DNA of 64,000 bases from Brevundimonas fluminis (GTDB taxonomy: Bacteria > Pseudomonadota > Alphaproteobacteria > Caulobacterales > Caulobacteraceae). Below the pieces are notes generated by a model. It was not told the DNA's origin. It did no database searches and saw nothing but the letters and a program-made list of their open reading frames with translations. A program made the position numbers and the translations under genes. Location: NCBI RefSeq assembly GCF_003934285.1, contig NZ_RQWJ01000002.1, forward strand, positions 744,001-808,000. The letters are read 5' to 3'. How positions within the stretch are numbered: position 1 is the stretch's first letter; each line of letters starts with the position of its first letter. Shown here piece after piece: positions 7,260 to 15,507 of the stretch.

Positions 7260-8354
7260 ATGACCGCCATGGAAAAGACCCCCGTCACCGTTCTCACCGG
7301 CTACCTCGGCGCCGGCAAGACCACGTTGCTGAACCGCATCCTCACCGAGGACCACGGCAAGCGCTACGCCGTGATCGTCAACGAGTTCGGCGAGATCGGC
7401 ATCGACAACGATCTGGTCGTCGGCGCCGACGAGGACGTGTTCGAGATGAACAACGGCTGCGTCTGCTGCACCGTGCGCGGCGACCTGATCCGCGTCGTCT
7501 CCGGCCTGATGAAGCGCCAGCGACCGGGCAAGCCCGCGTTCGACGCCATCATCGTGGAAACCACCGGCCTCGCCGACCCGGGCCCCGTCGCCCAGACCTT
7601 CTTCGTCGACGACGAGGTGAAGGCCAGGACGCAATTGGACAGCGTGACGGCCCTGGTCGACGCCAAGCACGTCATGGCCCGGCTGGACGACTCGAAGGAG
7701 GCCCGCGAGCAGGTCGCGTTCGCGGACCAGATCATCCTCAACAAGATCGACCTCGTCTCCGCCGACGACCTGGCGGCCGTCGAGGCCCGACTGCGCGGCC
7801 TGAACCCCCTGGCCCCCATCGTCCACGCCGAGCGCGCGAACGTGCCGCTGGACCAGGTTCTGGGCCGGCACGGCTTCGACCTGGAGCGCATCAACGAGGT
7901 CCGACCGGAGTTCCTGAACCCGCCCCACGGCGCCGAGGGCCACGTCCACGACGAGCACTGCGGCCACGACCACTCGCATGATCATGGGCACGAACACGCC
8001 CACCATCAGCACCACGATCACGGCCACGACCACGGTCCGCGGGGCCATGCGCACGAGGACGACATCAAGGGCATAGCGCTGTCGCTGGACCGCCCGGTCG
8101 ACGGCCAGCGGTTCACCCAGTGGCTCGACCGCCTGCTGGGCGAGCAGGGCCAGAACATCCTGCGCGCCAAGGGAATCATCGACGTGAAGGGCGAGGACCG
8201 CCGCCTGGTCTTTCAGGCGGTGCACATGATCCTGGAAGGCGACCTGCAGAAACCGTGGGGCGAGGCGGAGCGCCGCTGGTCCCGCGCCGTCTTCATCGGC
8301 CGCGACCTGAACGAGGCAGAGCTGAAAGCCGGTTTCGAGGCTTGCGCGGCCTAG
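7260..8354 (+). CDS. CobW/COG0523-family GTP-binding metallochaperone with His-rich insert
   Basis: 364 aa. G3E P-loop GTPase that uses GTP hydrolysis to deliver metal, often zinc, to client proteins. Visible motifs: Walker A GYLGAGKT (about residues 14-21), the metal-binding CxCC motif in [17 protein letters not shown] and NKID. The CobW C-terminal domain is split by a long His/Asp-rich stretch (about residues 225-265, with [20 protein letters not shown]) that should bind several metal ions. It follows the CDF gene by 31 bp. Its stop overlaps the stop of the convergent membrane gene by 4 bp. An alternative start is the ATG at 7269. Confidence 0.95.
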   Translation: MTAMEKTPVTVLTGYLGAGKTTLLNRILTEDHGKRYAVIVNEFGEIGIDNDLVVGADEDVFEMNNGCVCCTVRGDLIRVVSGLMKRQRPGKPAFDAIIVETTGLADPGPVAQTFFVDDEVKARTQLDSVTALVDAKHVMARLDDSKEAREQVAFADQIILNKIDLVSADDLAAVEARLRGLNPLAPIVHAERANVPLDQVLGRHGFDLERINEVRPEFLNPPHGAEGHVHDEHCGHDHSHDHGHEHAHHQHHDHGHDHGPRGHAHEDDIKGIALSLDRPVDGQRFTQWLDRLLGEQGQNILRAKGIIDVKGEDRRLVFQAVHMILEGDLQKPWGEAERRWSRAVFIGRDLNEAELKAGFEACAA

Positions 8355-8722
8355 GCGGTCGCGCGACGCCGCAGCGACAGGCACCAGCCGACCGTCACGG
8401 CGATGCCCAGCACGATGGCGCCGCATCCGATCAGGATCGCCTGATCCACCGGCAGCAGGGCGAAGGACGCGGCATAGATCAGGCCGCTGATCGCCAGCGA
8501 CCACCCCGCCACCCGGTTGGCCGCCCGCGCCCGCGCGCCGGGCACGAACTTCTTGGGCGTGCGGTTGCCGTACCAGGCGATCATCAGACCGATGGCCACG
8601 AACACGATCCGCGTCGACGTGTCCGCGTCGATCATCCCGCGCCCCAGCGCCCAGTTGGCGGCCAGGGCAAGGCCGATGATGCCGCCCGCCCAGATCAGGC
8701 TGCCCGTGATTTCCTTGCTCAT
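8351..8722 (-). CDS. SdpI-like four-helix membrane protein paired with an SdpR-like repressor
   Basis: 123 aa, four predicted membrane helices. The second helix and loop, [16 protein letters not shown], followed by [14 protein letters not shown], resembles the SdpI/YfhL signature (invariant GN.xPK, then a conserved Gly-Trp helix); this is a by-eye match. The start overlaps the stop of the upstream ArsR-type gene (ATGA), so the two are translationally coupled. In Bacillus subtilis, SdpI gives immunity to the SdpC toxin and sequesters SdpR at the membrane. A comparable sensing partnership is inferred here. It could instead be a generic DUF membrane protein. Confidence 0.7.
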   Translation of the reverse strand: MSKEITGSLIWAGGIIGLALAANWALGRGMIDADTSTRIVFVAIGLMIAWYGNRTPKKFVPGARARAANRVAGWSLAISGLIYAASFALLPVDQAILIGCGAIVLGIAVTVGWCLSLRRRATA

Positions 8723-9015
8723 TTCGCAGGCTCCTCTTTTGCGGCCGGCGCCTCGGCGCCGCCGTCGAACGAATGGACGAAGCCCAGCAGTGCATCCTCG
8801 AGCACCGACAGCTTCAGGTGATAGATCACGGACTTCCCCACCTTTTCCGCGTGGACCAGGTCGGCCTCCTTCAGCACGGCGAAATGCGCCGACATGGTCG
8901 GCTTCGACACGTCGAACCGGTCGCTGATCTCCCCCGCGCTCATCGGCCCCGCGCGCAGCAGCTGCAGCACGCGGCGGCGTGTCGGATCGGACAGGGCCTT
9001 GAACACCGAGGTCAT
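8719..9015 (-). CDS. ArsR-family repressor, SdpR-like
   Basis: 98 aa winged-helix regulator. It opens MTSVFKALSDPTRRRVLQLL and continues with GPMSAGEISDRF and DVSKPTMSAHFAVLKEADLV, which aligns closely with SdpR and the non-metal (autorepressor) branch of ArsR. The metal ligand motif ELCVCDL is absent, so metal sensing at the alpha-3 site is unlikely. The ATG at 9015 is chosen because family members begin a few residues before VFKALSDPTRR; an in-frame TTG at 9033 would add six residues. The gene overlaps the membrane protein downstream by 4 bp. Confidence 0.9.
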   Translation of the reverse strand: MTSVFKALSDPTRRRVLQLLRAGPMSAGEISDRFDVSKPTMSAHFAVLKEADLVHAEKVGKSVIYHLKLSVLEDALLGFVHSFDGGAEAPAAKEEPAK

Positions 9016-9020
9016 GATTT

Positions 9021-9038
9021 GATGTTTAGCCAACTATC
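9021..9038 (-). promoter_or_regulatory. Imperfect 18-bp dyad upstream of the SdpR-like gene (candidate autoregulatory operator)
   Basis: GATGTTTAGCCAACTATC matches its own reverse complement at 12 of 18 positions, with outer GAT/ATC and inner TT-GC-AA. It ends six bases upstream of the chosen ATG, where an ArsR-family autorepressor would be expected to bind. Inferred. Confidence 0.4.
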
Positions 9039-9142
9039 GAAATGAGTCAAGCGGAGTCCTGACGGCTCCTGACGCGGGCGCGTCCGGCCACAATCGCGCC
9101 CGCATTCGCCGCCCAGCTTCACGCCCGGGAGGACCGAACCGA

Positions 9143-9853
9143 ATGAAGCGCCTTGCCCTTATCGCCCTGGCCGCCGGCCTGCTGGCCGCCTGCTCCACCT
9201 ACACCACGCCCGGCGCCGGGGTGGCTCTGGGCTCCATCATCGGAGCCGACGTGGCCGAGGCGATGGCGCGCGAACCCGCCGCCGTCTTCCCGTCGCGCAT
9301 GGCGATCGTCCGCGTCGCCGCTCCCGGCTACGTCAGCCGATCCAGCGTCGGGGTGGGCGAGGGCGCCTTCAGCGTCGTCACCACGCGCGACATCGAGACG
9401 GACGAGAGTTTCCAGCGCCTCGGGCGCATGCCCGGGATCACGGCCGTCGCCCCCGTCAGCCGCCTGCTGGTCCCGGCGCACCTTGGCAGCGTCGCCGACC
9501 TGCGCGCCTCGGCCGCCCAGCTGCGCGCCGACGTGGTGCTGATCTACACCATCGACACGCGCTTCCGCACCGAGAGCGCCGAGCTGGGCCCGCTCCAGAC
9601 CATCGCGCTGGGCTTCCTGCCGTCGAAGAAGGCCGTCGTCACCGCGACCTGCGCTTTCATGATCGTCGACGTGAGGACGGGCTTCATCTACGGCACGGGC
9701 GAGACCACGGCGATGCAGGACCAGCGCACCAACGTCTGGGGCACCGACAACGCCATCGAGGAAGCCCGCCTTCGCGCCGAGCGCCAGGCCTTTGAGGACG
9801 GATTGGGCGAGATCGAGAAGCTGTGGGCCTCGGTGATGCGCGAGCACGGGTGA
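9143..9853 (+). CDS. Putative lipoprotein of unknown function
   Basis: 236 aa. Signal with lipobox LLAAC (Cys at residue 16) and a near-perfect Shine-Dalgarno (GGGAGGA, seven bases upstream). The mature protein is alpha/beta-like: PSRMAIVRVAAPGY, then RMPGITAVAPVSRLLVP and ADVVLIYTIDTRFR, a pattern seen in periplasmic proteins of the TolB-N/curli CsgG-like kind (weak resemblance). GTDNAIEEARLRAERQAFEDG suggests a C-terminal helix. Transcribed away from the SdpR-like gene. No confident family. Confidence 0.72.
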   Translation: MKRLALIALAAGLLAACSTYTTPGAGVALGSIIGADVAEAMAREPAAVFPSRMAIVRVAAPGYVSRSSVGVGEGAFSVVTTRDIETDESFQRLGRMPGITAVAPVSRLLVPAHLGSVADLRASAAQLRADVVLIYTIDTRFRTESAELGPLQTIALGFLPSKKAVVTATCAFMIVDVRTGFIYGTGETTAMQDQRTNVWGTDNAIEEARLRAERQAFEDGLGEIEKLWASVMREHG

Positions 9854-9893
9854 GCCGGTCGACGACCCGCCCCCGGCGCCCTAAACCGCGCCC

Positions 9894-10859
9894 ATGCAGC
9901 TGACCTTCGACGCCCAGCCCACCGCCGCCCTGTTCGACCGTTCAGGCGGGGTGTTCGCCCTGGGCGACGGCTCGATCCGGTTCGAGGGCGGGGAGCGCAC
10001 CGACGCCCACGACGGCGCCGTTCTGTGCGCGGCGGTCCATCCGTCCGGCGACGGCGTGGTCACCGGCGGCGACGACGGCAAGGTGGTCTGGACCCGGCGC
10101 GACGAGGCGGTGGTTCTGGCCGACGCGCGGGGCAAGTGGATCGACGCGATCGACGCCTCGACCGAAAGCGGCCTGATCGCCTTCTCCCACGGCAAGACGC
10201 TGTCGGTGATCGACGCGAGGGATCCCGCCTTCCGCCGCGACTTCGAGCATGAGCGAACGGTCTCGAGCGTGGCCTTCGAGCCGAAGGGGCGCCGCATCGC
10301 CTGCTCGACCTACGGCGGGGCGGCCCTGTGGTTCGCCCGGATCGCCGACCAGAAGCCGACCTTCATGAAGTGGGCCGGCTCCCACACCGCCGTCGGCTGG
10401 TCCCCCGACGGCGCCTTCGTCGTCACCGCCATGCAGGACGCCCAGCTGCACGGCTGGCGCATCAGGGATCAGAAGAACCTGCGCATGGGCGGCTATCCTT
10501 CCAAGGTGCGGTCCTTCGCCTTCCTGTCGAACGGCCGGATGATGGCGACCGCGGGGGCGCAGGGCGCGGTGCTCTGGCCCTTCGTCGGTTCGGACGGCCC
10601 CATGGGCAAGGAGGCGACCGAGATCGGCTTCGACCAGAACGCGCTCGTGACGCTCGTCGCCGCCCGTCCGTCCAAAGGCATCTTGGCCGCCGGCCTCAAC
10701 GACGGACGCGTCTGGACCGCCGACCCGGCTGCCCAGGGCCTGAACTTCGTGCGCGCCGACAAGGGCGCCCCCATCGCTGCGCTGTCGCTGAGCCCGGACG
10801 CCACGAGGGTGGCCTGGGCCGACGAAGACGGCAGCGCCGGCGTGAGCGAGATCGCTTGA
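9894..10859 (+). CDS. WD40-repeat beta-propeller protein
   Basis: 321 aa. Several WD40-like blades can be read: AAVHPSGDGVVTGGDDGKVV, VAFEPKGRRIACSTYGGAAL, VGWSPDGAFVVTAMQDAQL and LSLSPDATRVAWADEDGSAG. The spacing of about 40 residues fits a single seven-bladed propeller. There is no signal peptide, so it is probably cytosolic and a protein-interaction scaffold. Stand-alone WD40 proteins of this size occur in Caulobacterales and rhizobia with no known role. mtgA starts 30 bp downstream, making co-transcription possible. Confidence 0.85.
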   Translation: MQLTFDAQPTAALFDRSGGVFALGDGSIRFEGGERTDAHDGAVLCAAVHPSGDGVVTGGDDGKVVWTRRDEAVVLADARGKWIDAIDASTESGLIAFSHGKTLSVIDARDPAFRRDFEHERTVSSVAFEPKGRRIACSTYGGAALWFARIADQKPTFMKWAGSHTAVGWSPDGAFVVTAMQDAQLHGWRIRDQKNLRMGGYPSKVRSFAFLSNGRMMATAGAQGAVLWPFVGSDGPMGKEATEIGFDQNALVTLVAARPSKGILAAGLNDGRVWTADPAAQGLNFVRADKGAPIAALSLSPDATRVAWADEDGSAGVSEIA

Positions 10860-10889
10860 TCCGCACGCAAGCTTGACCATCATGGAGGC

Positions 10890-11582
10890 ATGAGCGCGCC
10901 CCGTCGCCTCGGCTGCCTCGGCGCCGTCGGCCTCTTCATTCTGGTGCTGGTGCTGCTGCCGGTCGGCGGCGTGGCCATCCACGGCGTGGTGCCGCCGCTG
11001 ACCACCTTCCTGATGGTCGAGCAGGGCCTGAAGGGGAAGAAGGCCGACTATCGCTGGCGCGGCCTGAACGACATCTCGCCCCGGCTGGTCGAGGCCGTCA
11101 TCGCGGCCGAGGACGCGACCTTCTGTTCCCACCGGGGCTTCGACATGAAGGCCATCGAAAAAGCGCTCGAGTCCAACGCCCGTGGGCGGCGCGTGCGCGG
11201 CGGTTCGACCATCAGCCAGCAGACGGCCAAGAACGTCTTCCTCTGGTCCGGCCGCAACTGGCTGCGCAAGGGTATGGAAGCCGGATACACGGTCCTGATA
11301 GAGGCTTTCTGGTCCAAGCGGCGCATCGTTGAGGTCTATCTGAACGTCGCCGAATGGGCGCCGGGCGTCTACGGCGCCGAGGCGGCGTCGCAGAAGTGGT
11401 TCGGCAAGTCCGCGGCCGACCTGACGCCCCGCGAGGCGGCCCGCCTCGCCGCGATCCTGCCCAGCCCGCGTCGCTATCAGGCGGCCTCGCCGGGCCCCTA
11501 CGTCCGGAGGCGCGCCTCGCGCATCCAGGCCGCCATGGGCACGGTCCGGAACGAGGGGCTTGCGGGATGCGTGCTGGACTGA
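10890..11582 (+). CDS. mtgA: Monofunctional biosynthetic peptidoglycan transglycosylase
   Basis: 230 aa, GT51 family. Polymerises lipid II into glycan strands at the inner membrane. One N-terminal transmembrane helix (VGLFILVLVLLPVGGVAIHG) is followed by the catalytic domain: EDATFCSHRGFD with the catalytic Glu, GGSTISQQTAKN, RKGMEAGYTVLIE, KRRIVEVYLNVAEWAPGVYG and LTPREAARLAAILPSP. No transpeptidase domain. Length is typical. Confidence 0.97.
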   Translation: MSAPRRLGCLGAVGLFILVLVLLPVGGVAIHGVVPPLTTFLMVEQGLKGKKADYRWRGLNDISPRLVEAVIAAEDATFCSHRGFDMKAIEKALESNARGRRVRGGSTISQQTAKNVFLWSGRNWLRKGMEAGYTVLIEAFWSKRRIVEVYLNVAEWAPGVYGAEAASQKWFGKSAADLTPREAARLAAILPSPRRYQAASPGPYVRRRASRIQAAMGTVRNEGLAGCVLD

Positions 11583-11669
11583 CCCGCCAAGCTTGACGCC
11601 ACGGCTCCGCTGTCCTCCCTTGCCCGCCGAAACGACGCGGGTCAGCCGCGCGCCCATGGGAGACGCCTC

Positions 11670-13544
11670 GTGAAACGCACCCTTCTGAACTCCGCCGCCC
11701 TGATCGCCTCGGGCGCCCTGCTGGCCGGCTGCGCCGCCATGGGCATGGATCGCCCGGCCGCGACGACGGACTCGGCGCCTGCGGCCTCGGCCGACGCGGC
11801 GACGCGGTGGCCGATCTCCGCCCAGGGCGCCGCCGACTTCGTGGCCGACGCCGAGACGCGCCTCGCCGAGCTCAGCGAGTTCGTGGCCCGCACCCAGTGG
11901 ACCCGCGCGACCTACATCACCTACGACACCATGTGGCTGGAGAGCCGCGCCAACGCCCAGTACACGGAACTGCAGGTGTCGCTGGCCAACGAGGCGGCGA
12001 AGTTCAAGGACGTTCCGGGTCTGGCGCCCGACGTGGCGCGCAAGCTGGATCTGCTGCGCCTCGGCATCGTCCTGCCCGCCCCGAACCGGCCCGGCGCCGC
12101 CGGCCAGCTGTCGGACATCACCACGCGCCTCGATTCGACCTACGCCACCGGCAAGTTCGACTACCAGGGCAGGCAGATCACGCTGGACGAAGCGTCGATC
12201 CTGATGGCCGAGAGCCGGAATCCGGCCGAGACGAAAGCCCTCTACGAGGGCTGGCGCACCGTCTCTCCGCAGATGAAGGACGACTATGCCAACATGGTCA
12301 CGATCGCCAACGAGGGCGCCCGCGATCTGGGCTATGCCGACGTCGGCGCCCTGTGGCGGTCAGGCTACGACATGGAGGCCGACGCGTTCGCCGCCGAAAC
12401 CGACCGTCTCTGGAACCAGGTGAAGCCCTTCTACGAGAACCTTCACTGCTACGTCCGCAGCCGCCTGCACGAGAAATACGGCGACGCCGTCCAGCCGGAC
12501 ACCGGCCCGATCCGGGCCGATCTGCTGGGCAACATGTGGTCGCAGCAGTGGGGCAACATCTACGACGTCGTCGCGCCGAAGTCGGGCGGCGAGGCCGGCT
12601 ACGACATGACCTCCCTGCTGGAAGCCAAGGGCTACGACGCCGAGAAGATGGTCCGCACGGGCGAGGGCTTCTACACCTCTCTCGGCCTCGCGCCCCTGCC
12701 GGACACGTTCTGGGAGCGCAGCCAGATCACGCGCCCGGAAGGCCGCGAGGTGGTCTGCCACGCCTCGGCCTGGGACCTCGACAACCTGGAGGACGTGCGC
12801 ATCAAGATGTGCACCCAGGTCAACGCCGACGACTTCTACACCGTCCACCACGAGCTTGGGCACAACGTCTATCAGCGCGCCTACAAGGACCAGCCGTTCC
12901 TCTTCAAGAACGGGGCGAACGACGGCTTCCACGAGGCGATCGGCGACTTCGTCGGCCTGTCGGCGCTGACCCCCACCTATCTGAACCAGATCGGCCTGCT
13001 GGACCGCGTGCCGGGTCCGGAGGGCGACATCCCCTTCCTGCTGCAGATGGCGCTGGACAAGATCGCCTTCCTGCCGTTCGGCCTGATGGTCGACCGTTGG
13101 CGCTGGGACGTCTTCTCCGGCGAGACCACCCCGGCCGAATACAATGACGCCTGGACCGCCAACATGCTGAAGTACCAGGGGCTTACGCCTCCGGGCCCGC
13201 GGCCGGCGAACGCCTTCGACCCGGGCGCCAAGTACCACATTCCCGGCAACACGCCGTACACCCGCTACTTCCTGGCCCACATCTACCAGTTCCAGTTCCA
13301 CCGAGCGGCCTGCAAGCAGGCGGGCTGGACCGGGCCGCTGCACCGCTGCTCGATCTACGGCAACAAGGAGGTCGGCGCCCGCTTCAACGCCATGATGGAG
13401 ATGGGCCAGAGCCGCCCGTGGCAGGAGGCGATGTACGCCTTCACCGGCGAGCGCGGGAACGACGCCACGGCCGTCGCGGACTACTTCGCGCCGTTGAACG
13501 TCTGGCTGACCGAACAGAACCGCGGCAAGGATTGCGGCTGGTAG
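11670..13544 (+). CDS. M2-family peptidyl-dipeptidase (ACE-like) lipoprotein
   Basis: 624 aa zinc metallopeptidase of the angiotensin-converting-enzyme family, removing C-terminal dipeptides from peptides. GTG start with GGGAG eight bases upstream. Signal with lipobox LLAGC puts it on the periplasmic or outer-membrane surface. The gluzincin site is HHELGH (Zn ligands His394 and His398, catalytic Glu395), with the third ligand Glu422 in GFHEAIGD, 28 residues after the first His exactly as in human ACE. ERSQITRPEGREVVCHASAW and IPGNTPYTRYFLAHIYQFQF are also ACE-like. One catalytic domain, as in the known Xanthomonas enzyme. Peptide nutrition is the likely role (inferred). Confidence 0.95.
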   Translation: MKRTLLNSAALIASGALLAGCAAMGMDRPAATTDSAPAASADAATRWPISAQGAADFVADAETRLAELSEFVARTQWTRATYITYDTMWLESRANAQYTELQVSLANEAAKFKDVPGLAPDVARKLDLLRLGIVLPAPNRPGAAGQLSDITTRLDSTYATGKFDYQGRQITLDEASILMAESRNPAETKALYEGWRTVSPQMKDDYANMVTIANEGARDLGYADVGALWRSGYDMEADAFAAETDRLWNQVKPFYENLHCYVRSRLHEKYGDAVQPDTGPIRADLLGNMWSQQWGNIYDVVAPKSGGEAGYDMTSLLEAKGYDAEKMVRTGEGFYTSLGLAPLPDTFWERSQITRPEGREVVCHASAWDLDNLEDVRIKMCTQVNADDFYTVHHELGHNVYQRAYKDQPFLFKNGANDGFHEAIGDFVGLSALTPTYLNQIGLLDRVPGPEGDIPFLLQMALDKIAFLPFGLMVDRWRWDVFSGETTPAEYNDAWTANMLKYQGLTPPGPRPANAFDPGAKYHIPGNTPYTRYFLAHIYQFQFHRAACKQAGWTGPLHRCSIYGNKEVGARFNAMMEMGQSRPWQEAMYAFTGERGNDATAVADYFAPLNVWLTEQNRGKDCGW

Positions 13545-13647
13545 GCGTTAACCCTCGGCGTTGGTCGAAGCCTTAACCGCGACCGGCGATCTTCCAGCCC
13601 GATGACCGTGGGCGATCCGCGCCCGCGCGTCAGGGGCGCGGACGCAC

Positions 13648-15504
13648 GTGAAGAAGATCTGGACCCGGCTGAACGACCTCGTCCGGCGCCTGGCCGACGA
13701 CGCGCGCGGCAACGCCGCCATGCTGTTCGGCCTCGCCCTGCCCGGGCTGATCCTCATGACCCTCGGCGGCGTGGACATCCACCGCGCCTCCACGGTGCGC
13801 ATCAATCTGCAGGACGCGCTGGACGCCGCCGCCCTGGCCGCGGCGCGCAGCACCTACACCGCCGACGCCGACATCCAGCGGGTCGGCATGGCCGCCCTCC
13901 GCGCCAACCTGGCCGCCTATCCGGAGGTCACCCTCCTGACCGCCGGCACGACCTTCCGCCTGACCGACGAGAAGATCGTCGTCGCCGACGCGCGCGCCAA
14001 CGTGAAGACCCTGGTCGCGAACATCTTCCTGCCGCCCTACGGCCAGTTCATGGACGACTACCTTCCGGTGGGCGCCCACTCCGAGGTCAACCGCTCGGCC
14101 CGCAACGTCGAGGTCGCCCTTGTGCTGGACACCACCGGCTCGATGGCCGGCCAGCGCATCATCGACCTGCGCGCCGCGGCCAAGGAGCTGGTCGACATCG
14201 TCGTCCAGGACCAGCAGACCCCCTGGTATTCCAAGGTGGCCGTGGTCCCCTATTCCATGGCCGTGAACGTCGATTCCTATGCCGCGTCCGCGCGCGGCGA
14301 CATCAGGGGCTCGACGAACGTCACCAACGCCACCTGGACCACCGGTCCGGTGAAGGACATCAGCGGGGCGACCAAGGCCCGGCCGGTGGTCATCACCTCC
14401 AGCAACCACGGCTTCCAGAACGGCGACGTGGTGTGGATCACCGGCGTCAGCGGCATGACCCAGCTGAACAAGAAGGCGTATACCGTCACCAACCGGACGT
14501 CGAACACGTTCGAGTTGTACCGCAACGGCAGTCGCGTCGATGGTCGCGACTACAATTCCTATTCCAGCGGCGGCAAGATCCAGAAGTGCCAGACCAGCGA
14601 CTGCTCGGTGGTCATCACTTCGGCCAACCACGGGCTGTCGAACAACGACTACGTCTACTTCACCGACGTGGGCGGCATGACCGAACTGAACGGCGACACA
14701 TTCCTCGTCGGCAACGTCACCACCAACACCTTCACCATCGACATGCAGGCGTCGTCGAGCCTCAACCCCTACACTTCGGGCGGCAAGGCCTGGTGCGCCC
14801 AGGAAGGCTGCACCTACTTCGCCTTCGAGAACCGCTACGACGACCTGGTCACCCAGAAGATCTCGACCTGCGTCACCGAACGGACCGGAACCAACGCCTG
14901 GACCGACGCCTCGCCGACCCTGCACAAGGTGGGACGAAACTACCCCAGCTCGTCCAATCCCTGCCTGACGAACACCCTTCGCCCGCTCTCCAGCAACAAA
15001 TCCGCGATCAAGACCTCGATCGACGGCCTGACCGCCTCGGGATCGACCGGGGGGCACATCGGGGTCGCGTGGGGCTGGTACGCGCTTTCGCCGAACTTCG
15101 GCGGCCTGTTCGGCTCGTCCGCGGGCGGCAGCTACGATCCGACCCGCACGCTGAAGGCCGTCGTGATCATGACCGACGGCGAGTACAACAGCGGATACTG
15201 CAAGGGCGTGATCGCCCGCAATTCGACCTCGGGCTCCGGCGACACGACGAAGCACATCAACTGCGACGCCCCGAACGGTCACCCGTTCGACCAGACGCTG
15301 GCCCTGTGCACGGCGATGAAGCAGGCGGGGATCGTGGTCTACACGGTCGGCTTCCAGGTCGTGGACGACGAGCGCGCGCGGACCATGGTCAACGACTGCG
15401 CCACCTCCAGCCGCCACGTCTACATGCCGACGTCCGGCACCGCCCTGTCCGACGCCTTCGCCGCCATCGGCCGGGACATCACCCGGCTGCGGATCTCGAA
15501 GTAG
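13648..15504 (+). CDS. TadG-like pilus-assembly protein: TadE-type anchor, VWA domain with two inserted E1-FCCH-like repeats
   Basis: 618 aa, GTG start. Residues 1-60 are TadE/TadG-type: DDARGNAAMLFGLALPGLIL and a membrane helix, then a helix rich in Ala (LDAAALAAARSTY). The von Willebrand A domain begins with MIDAS motif DTTGSMAG (about 161-168) and ends with MTDGEYN (Asp about 510). Between them, around residues 243-375, lie two related repeats of about 65-70 residues (VVITSSNHGFQNGDVVWITG and VVITSANHGLSNNDYVYFTD, each followed by GMTxLN and NTF), like the FCCH fold of ubiquitin-activating E1. Paired cysteines are frequent, as expected for an exported protein. Probably a Flp-pilus or cell-surface adhesion component. 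Confidence 0.88.
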   Translation: MKKIWTRLNDLVRRLADDARGNAAMLFGLALPGLILMTLGGVDIHRASTVRINLQDALDAAALAAARSTYTADADIQRVGMAALRANLAAYPEVTLLTAGTTFRLTDEKIVVADARANVKTLVANIFLPPYGQFMDDYLPVGAHSEVNRSARNVEVALVLDTTGSMAGQRIIDLRAAAKELVDIVVQDQQTPWYSKVAVVPYSMAVNVDSYAASARGDIRGSTNVTNATWTTGPVKDISGATKARPVVITSSNHGFQNGDVVWITGVSGMTQLNKKAYTVTNRTSNTFELYRNGSRVDGRDYNSYSSGGKIQKCQTSDCSVVITSANHGLSNNDYVYFTDVGGMTELNGDTFLVGNVTTNTFTIDMQASSSLNPYTSGGKAWCAQEGCTYFAFENRYDDLVTQKISTCVTERTGTNAWTDASPTLHKVGRNYPSSSNPCLTNTLRPLSSNKSAIKTSIDGLTASGSTGGHIGVAWGWYALSPNFGGLFGSSAGGSYDPTRTLKAVVIMTDGEYNSGYCKGVIARNSTSGSGDTTKHINCDAPNGHPFDQTLALCTAMKQAGIVVYTVGFQVVDDERARTMVNDCATSSRHVYMPTSGTALSDAFAAIGRDITRLRISK

Positions 15505-15507
15505 GCG

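Noticed and set aside
13548-13576. Paired TTAACC motifs upstream of the TadG-like gene as a CtrA site
   Set aside because: The two TTAA cores are separated by 21 bases rather than the seven of a full CtrA box.
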